In this document: piece after piece, positions 8,202 through 17,184 of the stretch
Position numbering within the stretch: the stretch's first letter is position 1
How the letters are laid out: every line of letters begins with the position of its first letter
Assembly: GCF_900141755.1 (NCBI RefSeq)
Contig: NZ_LT670844.1
Coordinates: forward strand, 3,224,001 to 3,288,000
Direction: 5' to 3'
Length of the DNA: 64,000 nucleotides
From: Bradyrhizobium lablabi
Lineage (GTDB): Bacteria; Pseudomonadota; Alphaproteobacteria; Rhizobiales; Xanthobacteraceae
Made by a program: the position numbers and the translations under genes
Notes under the pieces: generated by a model
Told to the model about the DNA's origin: nothing
Databases searched by the model: none
What the model saw: only the letters and a program-made list of their open reading frames with translations

Positions 8202-8870
8202 TCAAGGGCATCCTTGACTGGTGAGATCGCCGTCTCCTTGCGGATAGAGCTTGAGGAAAGCCGCGGTGGCCTCGGTGACGCGGCGCGCGATCTCGCTCGC
8301 GCTCGGCCGCTCGGCGACGCGGAGCAACAGGCCGGTCATGGAATTGCCCCACACCAGCCCGGCAAATTGCTCAGCCATGACATCAGGATCGCCGCCGAGA
8401 AGTCCGGCGGAGCGAGCGCGGGTCATGATGGCGCGCAAGGCGGCACGGCTGGGCTCGATCCCCGTCACGTTCAGCGCCTGTGCCACCTCCGGCGCGCGGA
8501 CCGCCTCGGCGATCGCCAATCGAAACACGGCAACCACCGTGGGATCGCTGATCTCGCGCAACAACTGCGTCGCGAAGGTTTTCAGCGTGCGCGAAAGCGT
8601 TTCGCGGTCATGCGGCTCGGGCATGCCCTCCGGCATCTGCAACCGTTTGGCGCGCTCGCGGATGCAGGCCGCCAGCATCTCCTGCTTGCTGCCGACCAGC
8701 GCGTAAAGCTCCCGCTTTGAGACCCGGGCGCGCGTCGCGATCTCGAGCGTGCTGGTGGCGGCAAAGCCGCTCTCCATGAAAGCCGAAAATGCCGCGTCGA
8801 GGATGCGCGTGCGCGCCGGGGGCTCATCGGGATTTTCCGCGCGCGGTTTCGTGATCGATCGGGTCGCCAT
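8202..8870 (-). CDS. TetR-family repressor of the adjacent NmrA-like gene
   Basis: 222 residues from ATG 8870. The TetR DNA-binding domain covers residues 20-65 (TSTLEIATRARVSKRELYAL, followed by VGSKQEMLAA). The remaining part is a TetR_C-like helical domain. An extended frame reaches 9026 but would run through the operator region, so ATG 8870 is chosen. The 93-bp gap to the divergent NAD(P)-binding gene holds four GGTACC half-sites, the expected operator. The protein is probably a ligand-relieved repressor of itself and its neighbour; the ligand is not predictable. Confidence 0.9.
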   Translation of the reverse strand: MATRSITKPRAENPDEPPARTRILDAAFSAFMESGFAATSTLEIATRARVSKRELYALVGSKQEMLAACIRERAKRLQMPEGMPEPHDRETLSRTLKTFATQLLREISDPTVVAVFRLAIAEAVRAPEVAQALNVTGIEPSRAALRAIMTRARSAGLLGGDPDVMAEQFAGLVWGNSMTGLLLRVAERPSASEIARRVTEATAAFLKLYPQGDGDLTSQGCP

Positions 8871-8883
8871 CGTCCCTTGACTT

Positions 8884-8930
8884 GGTACCAATCGGTACCA
8901 TACCTTCACCTGTTGGTACCATATGGTACC
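8884..8930. promoter_or_regulatory. Four-half-site operator array (GGTACC x4)
   Basis: GGTACC occurs at 8884, 8894, 8915 and 8925. The right-hand pair forms the perfect 16-bp palindrome GGTACCATATGGTACC (8915-8930). The left-hand pair, GGTACCAATCGGTACC (8884-8899), is imperfect in its centre. Half-sites within a pair are ten bases apart and the pairs are 31 bp apart centre to centre, close to three helical turns, so two dimers would lie on the same face. The site sits between the divergent TetR and NmrA-like genes. Confidence 0.8.
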
Positions 8931-8963
8931 CGGGCGATGCAAAATGTAAAGGGAGCAACAGCC

Positions 8964-9881
8964 ATGGCAAAACCAGTCCTCGTCACATCGGCGGCCGGCG
9001 GCCGGCAAGGCAAGACCGGGCGGCACGTCTCCGAAATGCTACTCGCGCGCAAAATTCCCGTCCGCGCCTTCGTCCACAAGATCGATGAACGCTCGGAGGC
9101 GCTACGCGCACTCGGCGCCGAAATATTCGAAGGCGATTTCCTCGACGCTCGTTCGGTCATGCGCGCGGCGCAGGGCACTTCAGCCGTCTATTTCGCCTAT
9201 CCGGTGCAGGATGGCCTGCTCGATGCGACCGCGGCGATGGCCCTTGCCGCGCGCGAGGCCGGGATTTCGCGCGTCGTCAATCTGGTGATGCTGCAGTCGT
9301 CCCTCGACGCTCCCACCCCGCGGATGCGGCAGAACTATTTGTCCGAACAGGTTTTCGAATGGGCGGGAATCGGCGCGGTACATGTCAGGGCCACCGTGTT
9401 CTACGAAAATCTCGGCGCACTGGTCCGCCAGAGCCTGCCGGCGCAAGGCGCGGTGCGGCTGCCCTGGGGCAACGAACAGACCATGCTTCCGCTGGTCGCG
9501 GCCGAAGATGTCGCGCGCGTCGCGGTCGGGCTCCTGGCCAGTCCCTCGCTCACGGCGGGCACGGCCTATCCCCTGGTCGGCACGGTGATTTCGCTGCAGG
9601 AGATCATCGCGACCTTCGGCCGCGTGCTGGCCAAGAACGTGCGCTACGAAGAGATCACCGACGAGGAATGGCGCAGCGACGCGCTGGCGCGGGGTTACGG
9701 TCAGCATGCGGTCGAACATCTTTCCGCGCTCTGGAAGGCGCTTCGCGGCGCAAGCCTCGATCCGGAACGGGCGCGCTTCGCGGCGACCGATACGATCGAG
9801 AAAATCGGCGGCGCGAAGCCCAAGACGTTCGAGCAATTCGTCCGCGCAGGCCAAAGCGGCTTGCTGGCGAAGACGGCCTGA
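8964..9881 (+). CDS. NmrA-like NAD(P)-binding oxidoreductase/sensor
   Basis: 305 residues with an atypical short-chain dehydrogenase fold of the NmrA type. The N-terminal strand VLVTSAAGGRQGKTG is a variant of the GxxGxxG dinucleotide motif, followed by the FEGDFLD segment near residue 60. The NmrA-type central region (MRQNYLSEQVFEWAG) lacks a convincing YxxxK dyad, as in sensor-like members. ATG 8964 has GGGAG nine bases upstream; in-frame ATG 8937 is possible but lies next to the operator. It is divergent from the TetR gene and probably repressed by it. Quinone- or aldehyde-responsive relatives share this arrangement. Confidence 0.85.
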   Translation: MAKPVLVTSAAGGRQGKTGRHVSEMLLARKIPVRAFVHKIDERSEALRALGAEIFEGDFLDARSVMRAAQGTSAVYFAYPVQDGLLDATAAMALAAREAGISRVVNLVMLQSSLDAPTPRMRQNYLSEQVFEWAGIGAVHVRATVFYENLGALVRQSLPAQGAVRLPWGNEQTMLPLVAAEDVARVAVGLLASPSLTAGTAYPLVGTVISLQEIIATFGRVLAKNVRYEEITDEEWRSDALARGYGQHAVEHLSALWKALRGASLDPERARFAATDTIEKIGGAKPKTFEQFVRAGQSGLLAKTA

Positions 9882-9885
9882 GGCG

Positions 9886-10371
9886 TTAACGGCGGAGCCG
9901 GGCCAGCGCCGCCTCGAGTTCCGCCAGCGCCAGGATGATCCCGCCGCCGCTTTGGCGGATGAAGTACTCAACCTGCAGATTGACGGTCGAGCCTTCATTG
10001 TCGGCGGAAAGCCGGAAATCGCCGCGATAGCCGATGATCGGCTTACCCTTGGCAAAGCCGTATCCGATTTCGGCCGCGGTGCCGCTATCGACGTCGACCC
10101 CGTCGAGGACGGCGAAGATGAGATCGCAAGCGTCGATGGCCGCGCGGTTGTTGCCGCCGATTTCGACATTCAATACCCGCCACGCATCGCGCCTGGCCCC
10201 GCCGTACGGCAATTTGAGGACCGCGTCGATCCGGGATTGATCCGTCAGCGTCCAGGGATCGAGCGCCTCATGACCGAGCCGCTTGAGCTCGGCGAGAATT
10301 CGATCGTTGTGGAATTCCCGTCCGGCTTCCGAAAATCCGAGCGGTCCGGCGGTGTAAATCTTCAAAGCCAC
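9886..10371 (-). CDS. Nucleoside 2-deoxyribosyltransferase-like protein
   Basis: 161 residues of the NDT family, which transfers 2-deoxyribose between bases. Visible features are the N-terminal KIYTAGPLGFSEAGREFH and the family's ACDLIFAVLDGVDVDSGTAAEIGYGFAKGK region, written here as two parts: ACDLIFAVLDG with its Asp, and DSGTAAEIGYGFAKGKP with the catalytic Glu in TAAEIG. The start is uncertain: GTG 10371 gives MALKIY, but the Shine-Dalgarno GGAGAG is best spaced for TTG 10365 giving MKIY. It ends four bases from the convergent NmrA-like gene and lies 26 bp downstream of the nuclease gene, so nucleic-acid salvage is a plausible joint role. Confidence 0.85.
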   Translation of the reverse strand: MALKIYTAGPLGFSEAGREFHNDRILAELKRLGHEALDPWTLTDQSRIDAVLKLPYGGARRDAWRVLNVEIGGNNRAAIDACDLIFAVLDGVDVDSGTAAEIGYGFAKGKPIIGYRGDFRLSADNEGSTVNLQVEYFIRQSGGGIILALAELEAALARLRR

Positions 10372-10396
10372 TCTCCATCAAAATCGGGCTGCGCCC

Positions 10397-11257
10397 TCAG
10401 GGCACGGGACATTGCTTGGAAGCGTAAGCGTCGTTGAGGAATTTCGCCAGCCGAAGGCCGGCGACGCCGAGCTGGCGACTGACAATGGGTGCCACCCTCT
10501 GATAGTAGGCATCGCCGAGCACGCTGTTTTCGGGCAGCAGCGCCCAAACGGCTTGCGCCGCCTTGTGGGTTTCCTCGGCCCATTGCTCCGGCGTGCCGCC
10601 GTCAATGCCGCTGACTTTCGCCTCCGGACTCGTGAGCCAGCCGTTGCCGGTCTCCAGCAGGTCGACATACCTGCCCCAGTCCCACACCGTCCCCAGGATA
10701 AGCCCGCTGTCCCAAGCGGCGTGGAATTTCATGTAATCGTGCTGGGGGATGCACGATCCGGTACATTTATCGCCACGCGCGAACAAATCGATGATGATGT
10801 CGTTGCCGCCGGTCTTTTCCAGGATGACGTGCAGCGGCTGGTGGATATCGCCGACAAAATGCACGGCGAATTTCAGCGCCTCGACTTGCTTGTCGCCGGG
10901 CGCGCAACGCAATTCGTTCCTCAGCCGTTTGAGCTCGTTGACGATGCGATCGCCCCTGGTCGCCTCGTCCGCCGGGTGGCAATCGACGGCTTCGTCATAA
11001 TTGTCGCGCGCGAGCGGAATGCTGACGAAGTGCCAGTTACTGGTTTCGGGGCGGGCGTCGCGGGCGTCGTCGGCCCAGCTCGCGATGGCGGCGAGCGAAT
11101 GGCCCTTGCCCAGCAATTGCTCGACCATCGTGGCGGCCTCCGGGCTAAGACGATGTTGGGCGATCTCGGCGATGATCGAATGACCCTCCTGGCCCCAGGC
11201 CAGCGCCTGTCCGCTCAACGCGCATGAAAGTACCGCAGCTAAGATGGCCGTTCTCAT
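10397..11257 (-). CDS. Secreted S1/P1-type zinc nuclease
   Basis: 286 residues from ATG 11257, with a signal peptide ending ALA before WGQEGH. The mature N-terminal Trp and the His are the first zinc ligands of the S1/P1 family. Further ligands are visible in ASWADDARD, NWHFVSIP, HFVGDIHQPLH and FHAAWDSGLI, giving a full three-zinc site. Such enzymes cut single-stranded RNA and DNA and remove 3' phosphates in the periplasm or outside. The gene lies directly upstream of the NDT-like gene on the same strand, 26 bp apart. A frame extending to 11356 would hide the signal peptide. Confidence 0.92.
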   Translation of the reverse strand: MRTAILAAVLSCALSGQALAWGQEGHSIIAEIAQHRLSPEAATMVEQLLGKGHSLAAIASWADDARDARPETSNWHFVSIPLARDNYDEAVDCHPADEATRGDRIVNELKRLRNELRCAPGDKQVEALKFAVHFVGDIHQPLHVILEKTGGNDIIIDLFARGDKCTGSCIPQHDYMKFHAAWDSGLILGTVWDWGRYVDLLETGNGWLTSPEAKVSGIDGGTPEQWAEETHKAAQAVWALLPENSVLGDAYYQRVAPIVSRQLGVAGLRLAKFLNDAYASKQCPVP

Positions 11258-11548
11258 GGTCGGTCTCCGCGTCAGATCAACGGGACAGAAGTGTGCCATA
11301 GAGACATAACAATCAAAAGATGCGGGTGATTTGCCGCGCCCGGCGCCGGGCTGCACATCCGATCGTTGCCGGTGTCACGCCGAGTTCGACTTCTTTCTTT
11401 CGCACGCCGGCCCAGGCCCGCGCATGTAATGGCGTTCGGCATGATAGGACGATCGCCCGAAGAACCCGAGTACATTCGTCATCAGCGAGAGCAGCAGTTT
11501 GCGAAAGAGATGCATGGGCCTAACCCTCAGCTCGCGGAAAAACCCTGT

Positions 11549-13009
11549 TCAGTGGAATTCAGCCCGAATACCTGGAGGCGGCGAGAAACCAAGATCGCCG
11601 CGCGCGATGACGGCCTCGCGTCCGCCATGTCGCTGCAACTGTTCGGCCTGACGTTTCTTGGCACGGGCGTCGACATCTTCCGGGGAAAGCATCGCCCGCA
11701 GCGCGGCTTCGCATTGCGCGAGAACTTCGGCGAATTGCGGTTCGGCGGAAAGATCCTTTACTTCCTCGGGATCGGCGGCCAGATCGAACAGCTGCGGCGG
11801 ATATTTCGCATAATGCACATACTTGAATTTGCCGAGGCGGATCGCGAAGGCGCCCGTGGTCGATCCCATGCCGTGATATTCGCTCAATACCGTGCGTTGC
11901 GGTTTCTCGCCATCGGCGAGCCGCGCCAGCGATACGCCGGGATGATCGGCATCGATCATGCCGCGCCCGCTTTCGCCGACGCAGTCGATGATGAAGGGAT
12001 AGATATCGACGAGATTGGCCGGCGTATCGACGATGTGCCGTTTGGGAATGCCCTCGCCGGCGACGATCAGCGGCACGCCGCAGGTCTCTTCGTAAAGTGT
12101 CGATTTGCCCCACAGGCCGCGCTTGCCGAGCGCATCACCGTGATCGCTGGTATAGATGACGCGCGTGTCATTCGATAACCCGGCGTCGGCGAGCGCATTG
12201 AGCACCTTGCCGGCTTGTTCGTCCATGAAGCTGCAGAGGCCGTAATAACCCGCAACCGCGCGCCGGATGTCTTCTTGCGTCTTGAAATAGTCGTCGAAAT
12301 TAAAGGACGCCGCATAGTCGCGCACGAAGGGGTGGGTCGGCCGTTCGTCCTGCTGGTAAAAGCGCGGCATCGGAAGCTTCGGATCGTTGAAATAGCGGAA
12401 GTAATGCTCCGGCGGCGCCGTCAGCGGGTAATGCGGCGCCACGAACGAGACGAACAGCACCCACGGCCTGTCCTGATATTTCGGCGCCTCCTGATGCAGC
12501 CAGACCTGCGCGCGCGCCGCAATCTCCCGATCATATTGGGTGTAGGGCGACTCGCCCGGCCCCGCCATGCGCGCCATCTTGTAGGCCGCGCCGCGCACCG
12601 GCAGGTCGTCGCGGATCAGGCCCATCAGATCGCCCTTGCCCTCGATGACCTGCATCGGAACGATCGATTCCGAAAATCCGCTGTCATCGTCATCCGAGCG
12701 AAAGTGAAGCTTGCCGACGGACACGACCTGGTGGCCGGCATCGCGCAGGCGGTGATGCCAGCTCGGAACCGAGCCGTCATAGGGATCGGCGTTGTCCCAA
12801 TATCCGATCTGGTGAATGTATTTGCCGGTGGCAAAAGAGGCGCGCGCGGGGACGCAGACCGGCGACGGCGTCCAGCAATCGGTAAAGCGGGTGCCGCGCG
12901 CCGCCAGCGCGTCGAGGTGGGGAGTGGACACGAGCTTGTGCCCGTAACAGCCCATCAGCGCGCGGCTGTGCTGGTCCGACATCAGGATCAGCAGGTTCTT
13001 CGCCTTCAT
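11549..13009 (-). CDS. Formylglycine-dependent sulfatase (arylsulfatase/choline-sulfatase type)
   Basis: 486 residues. The sulfatase signature CVPARASFATGKY has the Cys of CxPxR that is converted to formylglycine. Metal ligands appear in MSDQHSRALMGCYGH near the start and in the TSDHGDALGKRG strand near residue 290. ATG 13009 is preferred because it starts directly before the first beta-strand; the frame stays open upstream to 13279 across the divergent promoter. No signal peptide is seen, so it acts in the cytoplasm. The substrate is not certain, though the C-terminal part resembles choline-sulfatase-like enzymes. It is divergent from a TTT solute receptor gene, suggesting uptake and desulfation of one organic sulfate. 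Confidence 0.88.
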   Translation of the reverse strand: MKAKNLLILMSDQHSRALMGCYGHKLVSTPHLDALAARGTRFTDCWTPSPVCVPARASFATGKYIHQIGYWDNADPYDGSVPSWHHRLRDAGHQVVSVGKLHFRSDDDDSGFSESIVPMQVIEGKGDLMGLIRDDLPVRGAAYKMARMAGPGESPYTQYDREIAARAQVWLHQEAPKYQDRPWVLFVSFVAPHYPLTAPPEHYFRYFNDPKLPMPRFYQQDERPTHPFVRDYAASFNFDDYFKTQEDIRRAVAGYYGLCSFMDEQAGKVLNALADAGLSNDTRVIYTSDHGDALGKRGLWGKSTLYEETCGVPLIVAGEGIPKRHIVDTPANLVDIYPFIIDCVGESGRGMIDADHPGVSLARLADGEKPQRTVLSEYHGMGSTTGAFAIRLGKFKYVHYAKYPPQLFDLAADPEEVKDLSAEPQFAEVLAQCEAALRAMLSPEDVDARAKKRQAEQLQRHGGREAVIARGDLGFSPPPGIRAEFH

Positions 13010-13042
13010 TGCATCTCTCCCGGCCAGCGCGATCGGGATTAC

Positions 13043-13070
13043 TGCATAGTATATTACTCTGTAGTATGCA
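13043..13070. promoter_or_regulatory. Imperfect palindrome between sulfatase and TTT-receptor genes
   Basis: TGCATAGTATA-N6-TGTAGTATGCA is an inverted repeat of 11-bp arms with two mismatches, in the 137-bp divergent region. Size and symmetry fit a GntR-type operator, and a GntR/UTRA gene lies two genes downstream. It would let one regulator control both transcripts. This is inference from position. Confidence 0.55.
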
Positions 13071-13146
13071 ACCCAGAACCGGGCTACACTCAACATCGGC
13101 GGGTGATCGCAGCGAGCACCAATCACAAGCCGGCGAGGGAAATGCC

Positions 13147-14106
13147 ATGTTGCGATTTCTGTCGTTCTGCCTGTTGTTGCTGTTCGGTTCTGCGCCCGCA
13201 TGGGCGCAGCAATGGCCGCAGCGGCCGGTGCATGTGATCGTGGCGTATCCCGCCGGCGGCGGCGCCGATACGATCGCACGCGTGCTGGCGCAGAAGCTTG
13301 GCGATATCTTCAACCAATCTTTCGTGGTCGAGAACAAGTCTGGCGCCAGTGGCATGATCGGCGCTGCGACTGTCGCGAAATCGGCGCCGGACGGATATCT
13401 GCTGCTCGTCGCCTCGCCGGCGGAGGTCGCGCTCAATCAGAATCTCTTCAAGGACATGAACTACGATCCGCTCAACGACCTGACGCCGATCACGCTACTG
13501 GCCTGGACGCCGCTGGTACTGGCCGCGCATCCGAGCTTCGCCGCCTCGACGCCGGAAGAATTCATCAAACTTGCGCAGGGCGAGCAGGTTGATTTCTCGA
13601 CGCCGGGTATAGGCAGTTCGCATCACCTCGCCGGCGAATACATCAACGCCCTGCGGCACACCAAGCTCGTGCATGTGCCGTATCGGGGGGCCGCGCCCGC
13701 GGTCACCGACGCCGTGTCCGGCCAGGTCAAGCTCACGATTTCCGGCATGCCGCCGGTGGTGCCGTTCCTGCAATCGCACATGCTGAAGGCGATCGCCGTC
13801 ACCAGCAAACAGCGCTCGCCGCAATTTCCCGACATTCCCGCCTTGGCCGAGGTCAAGGGTTTTGAGGATTTCGATTTCACCAACTGGTTCGGGTTGCTGG
13901 CGCGCGCCGGCACGCCGCCGGAGATTCTCGACCGGCTGCACAAGGCTTCGATCGACGCGCTGAACGATCCACAGGTCCAGAAAATTCTGGCGAGCCAGGC
14001 CGCGGTCCCGGTGGGCGACACGCCGGCCGAATTTCGTGCCTTCATCCGCACTGAGGCGGCGAAATATGCCGGGATTGTCGACATCACCCATCTCCAGTTG
14101 AAGTGA
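13147..14106 (+). CDS. TTT-type periplasmic solute receptor (Bug family)
   Basis: 319 residues from ATG 13147, with a signal peptide (MLRFLSFCLLLLFGSAPAWA) cut before QQWPQRPVH. The Bug-family opening VHVIVAYPAGGGADTIAR and the central HHLAGEYINAL and PYRGAAPAVTDAVSGQVKL blocks are typical. Bug receptors bind carboxylates, amides or sulfonates for TctAB-type membrane components. No tctA or tctB is in the window, which is common for orphan Bug receptors in Bradyrhizobium-like genomes. It is divergent from the sulfatase and followed after 30 bp by a GntR regulator. Confidence 0.92.
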   Translation: MLRFLSFCLLLLFGSAPAWAQQWPQRPVHVIVAYPAGGGADTIARVLAQKLGDIFNQSFVVENKSGASGMIGAATVAKSAPDGYLLLVASPAEVALNQNLFKDMNYDPLNDLTPITLLAWTPLVLAAHPSFAASTPEEFIKLAQGEQVDFSTPGIGSSHHLAGEYINALRHTKLVHVPYRGAAPAVTDAVSGQVKLTISGMPPVVPFLQSHMLKAIAVTSKQRSPQFPDIPALAEVKGFEDFDFTNWFGLLARAGTPPEILDRLHKASIDALNDPQVQKILASQAAVPVGDTPAEFRAFIRTEAAKYAGIVDITHLQLK

Positions 14107-14136
14107 TGCCATGTCGAAGCAGGCCGAACAGCGACA

Positions 14137-14880
14137 ATGATCGATAGCATTCAGGCGCGGGTAGCGGCCGCGCACGCGGCCACCGGCCCGAAATATCAGA
14201 TTCTGCGCGATGCGATTCTCGGCGCCATCACCAGTGGGGAGGCGATCCCCGGAATGCGTCTGCCGACCGAAGCCGAACTCTCCAAGCTGCTTCCCTACAG
14301 TCTAGGGACGATTCAAAAGGCCTACGGGCAATTAGTGCAGGACGGCGTCGTCGTACGTTCGCGCGGCCGCGGCAGCTTCATCGCACCGATCCAGCGGCAG
14401 ATGGCCGAACCCCGGCATTGCCGCTTCCTCGGCGACGACGGAACTATACTGCCGGTCTACCCTCACCTCGTCGGACATCAGCAGGTGCGCACCGAGAGGC
14501 GCTGGACCGAACTGTTTGGATCGGGAGTGAAGGTGGCCCGGATCGATCGCGTCATCTCGATCAACCATGAATTTGAAGTCTTCAGCCGGTTCTTCGCCCC
14601 GCAAGCAATCACCCGGAAACTCCTCAACCGGGCGCGCAACGACGCGGAAAGCGCCAATTTCAAGCTGATCATGTTGCGCGAGTTGGGAATGCCAATCACG
14701 CGCATCGTGCAGACGATCGTTCGCACCGACGATAATCCGAAGAAACAGCTGGGCTGGCGGCCGCATCTCGTTCTCGAGGCGACCGCTTATACCGGGGAAG
14801 GCGAGGTCGCGTATTTTCAGGAAATCTACATTCCGCCCGTCGACCGCAAGCTGCTGTTCGATTCCGATCTCCGCCTCTAG
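14137..14880 (+). CDS. GntR-family regulator with UTRA-like ligand domain
   Basis: 247 residues. The N-terminal winged helix (residues 18-85) reads LPTEAELSKLLPYSLGTIQ followed by QDGVVVRSRGRGSF, a classic GntR/HutC arrangement. The C-terminal half has the size and pattern of a UTRA ligand-binding domain (VARIDRVISINHEFEVFSRF, LEATAYTGEGEVAYFQE). It follows the TTT receptor gene by 30 bp and is probably co-transcribed. It is the best candidate to bind the palindrome at 13043-13070 and control the sulfatase and the receptor. Confidence 0.88.
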   Translation: MIDSIQARVAAAHAATGPKYQILRDAILGAITSGEAIPGMRLPTEAELSKLLPYSLGTIQKAYGQLVQDGVVVRSRGRGSFIAPIQRQMAEPRHCRFLGDDGTILPVYPHLVGHQQVRTERRWTELFGSGVKVARIDRVISINHEFEVFSRFFAPQAITRKLLNRARNDAESANFKLIMLRELGMPITRIVQTIVRTDDNPKKQLGWRPHLVLEATAYTGEGEVAYFQEIYIPPVDRKLLFDSDLRL

Positions 14881-14885
14881 CACTA

Positions 14886-15060
14886 TTTCGACTTGGGTGA
14901 ACCGTCGTGCTCTGTGCAGAGCATCAGAATTCGTCATGCCCGGGCTTGTCCCGGGGCATCCACGTCTTGCCAGTATCGCCACAAGAAAGACGTGGATGGC
15001 CGGGCATAGGCGAGCGAAAGCGACGCCGTCCTTTGAACGGCTATGCCCGGCCATGACGAG
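14886..15060. repeat. Dispersed palindromic repeat, family A copy 1
   Basis: About 175 bp, nearly identical to 29717-29892. Outer arms GTCATGCCCGGGC and GCCCGGCCATGAC enclose inner arms CATCCACGTCTT and AAGACGTGGATG. A second hairpin has arms ATGGCCGGGCATAG and CTATGCCCGGCCAT. It fills the gap between the convergent GntR and htpG genes and probably forms a long RNA hairpin in either direction. I recall this family as abundant in Bradyrhizobium genomes. Confidence 0.9.
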
Positions 15061-15070
15061 GGAAATTACA

Positions 15071-16951
15071 TTAGCCGGTTTCGCCGCCCTTCAACGGCAA
15101 GCCGCGCAGCACCAATTGATTGAGCCGGTTGGCGAACGCGGCCGGATCCTCCGGCAACTCGCCGTCGAGAATCTGCGCCTGCTCGAACAGCAGCAGCGAC
15201 AGATCGCGCGCCTCGTCTTTCCCGCCGGCGATGGCGGCGACGAGGGGATGGCGCATGTTGATCTCGAGGATCGGTTTTGTCACGGCGCCCCGGTTTTGCT
15301 GCGCCAGCAACCGCTCGAGCGCACGATCCCGCCCCGCGCCTTCCGCCACCAGGCATGAGGCGCTGGTGGTGAGCCGCTGCGAGGCCCGCACATCGGAGAC
15401 CCGCTCGCCCAGCGCATCCTTGATCACGGCGATCGTTGCGGCCTCGTCGGCGGCAGGTTTTTCGTTGTCGCCCACTTTATCGTCGAGCAAAGGGACAAGC
15501 CCGAAATCGACGTCGCCCTGGCTCAGCGATTTGAGCGGCTTGCCGCCGAAATCGAGCGGCGCCGAGGTCCAGAACGCATCGACCGGGTCGGTCAGCAGCA
15601 GCACCTCGATGCCGCGGGCGTTGGCCGATTCCAGCTTGGGATTGGATTTCAAGCGCTCGATGCTGTCGCCGACCAGATAGTAAATCTCGGTCTGGTTCGG
15701 TTTCAGGCTTTCGGCATATTGCTTCAGCGAGCGCTTCTCGCCCGCTGTCGTAGAGAAGCGCGATAACGCCAGCAATTTCTCGCGGCGCTCAAAATCCTCC
15801 CAGATGCCTTCCTTGATCACCGGGCCGAACGCGTCCCAGATCTTGGCAAACGTCTCGGGCTCTTTCTCGCTTAAGGATTCCAGTTCGCCGATCACGCGGC
15901 CGGTGACGGCCTTTCTGATCTGCACAAGCTGCGGATTGTTCTGCAGCATTTCCCTGGAAATATTGAGCGGAAGGTCTTCGCTGTCGATCACGCCGCGGAT
16001 GAAGCGGAGATAGCCGGGCAACAGATCGGCATCGTCGGCAATGAAGACGCGGCGGACATATAGTTTGACATGTCCTTTACGGTTCGGCTCGAACAGATCG
16101 AACGGCTTTGTCGAGGGCGCAAACAACAGCACCGCATAGGACTGCCGGCCTTCGGCGCGATAATGCAGCGTCATCGCCGGCTCGTCGAAGGCGCCGGCGA
16201 TCGAACGGTAGGCCTGCTTGTAATCTTCCGCCGTCAATTCCGATTTCGGCCGCTGCCACAACGCGCTCGCCGAATTGATCTGCCGCGGCTCGCCTTCCTC
16301 CGGCTTGAGCTCGATCGGGAACTGGATGTTGTCGGAATAGGCGCCGACGATCCGTTCGATCTCGTAAACTTCCAGATATTTTTGCGCGTCCGGTTTTAGG
16401 TGCAGAACGATTTCGGTGCCCCTCGTGATGGGCTTTGCATCTTCATCGGTGGCGGGCGCGATATCGAATCCGTTGCCTCCCGACGACGTCCAGGTCCAGA
16501 CCTCGGCCGCCCCCGCGCGGCGGCTGGTGACGACGATGCGATCGGCCACCATGAAGGCAGCGTAAAAGCCGACCCCGAACTGGCCGATCAGGCCGGCGCC
16601 GTCCTTGGCCTCCGTGAGACGCGACAAAAATGATTTGGTGCCGGAGCGCGCGATGGTGCCGAGATTGTCGATCAGTTCCTGCCGATCCATGCCGATGCCG
16701 TTATCGATCACGGCAAGCGTGCCGGCCTTCTTGTCGGGCACGATGCGGATTTTCGGCAGCTCGCCGTCGGCGGTGAGGTCCGGATTTGCGATCGCCTCGT
16801 AGCGGAGCCTGTCAAGCGCGTCAGACGCATTCGAAATCAGTTCGCGAAGGAAAATGTCGGTCTCCGAATAAACGGAGTGCACCATCAGGTTCAACAGCTC
16901 GGCCACTTCGGCCTGAAATGGCTTGTGCTCGGCAATCGTATCCGTCGTCAT
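15071..16951 (-). CDS. htpG: Molecular chaperone HtpG (Hsp90)
   Basis: 626 residues, full length for bacterial Hsp90. N-terminal GHKL ATPase motifs are in order: [17 protein letters not shown], then IDNGIGM, then [15 protein letters not shown]. The middle domain carries the catalytic-loop Arg region ([27 protein letters not shown]). The C-terminal dimerisation domain is present and there is no MEEVD tail, as usual for bacteria. ATG 16951 is chosen because the frame upstream to 17254 has no chaperone similarity. The protein is a cytosolic ATP-dependent chaperone. It is monocistronic, with its 3' end facing a repeat element. Confidence 0.97.
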   Translation of the reverse strand: MTTDTIAEHKPFQAEVAELLNLMVHSVYSETDIFLRELISNASDALDRLRYEAIANPDLTADGELPKIRIVPDKKAGTLAVIDNGIGMDRQELIDNLGTIARSGTKSFLSRLTEAKDGAGLIGQFGVGFYAAFMVADRIVVTSRRAGAAEVWTWTSSGGNGFDIAPATDEDAKPITRGTEIVLHLKPDAQKYLEVYEIERIVGAYSDNIQFPIELKPEEGEPRQINSASALWQRPKSELTAEDYKQAYRSIAGAFDEPAMTLHYRAEGRQSYAVLLFAPSTKPFDLFEPNRKGHVKLYVRRVFIADDADLLPGYLRFIRGVIDSEDLPLNISREMLQNNPQLVQIRKAVTGRVIGELESLSEKEPETFAKIWDAFGPVIKEGIWEDFERREKLLALSRFSTTAGEKRSLKQYAESLKPNQTEIYYLVGDSIERLKSNPKLESANARGIEVLLLTDPVDAFWTSAPLDFGGKPLKSLSQGDVDFGLVPLLDDKVGDNEKPAADEAATIAVIKDALGERVSDVRASQRLTTSASCLVAEGAGRDRALERLLAQQNRGAVTKPILEINMRHPLVAAIAGGKDEARDLSLLLFEQAQILDGELPEDPAAFANRLNQLVLRGLPLKGGETG

Positions 16952-17184
16952 TGTCGGGCTCGCATATGTTGAAAGGGAGAGACCTGATATAGCAATGCCG
17001 GTTCGGCTGGCAAGATTTAAAGAGATGCCGCCGCGCTGGCTAAAACCCCGGACACGACCGAAGGGGCGCCTTGATTTCCGGCATTTATCGGCATTTCCGC
17101 GCGCATACGCGGCATGCAACGAGCCGCCTGCTGGCCGGCGCGTATCCGCATTAGATGATGCGTCAATCTGGAGTGCCTTTTCGA

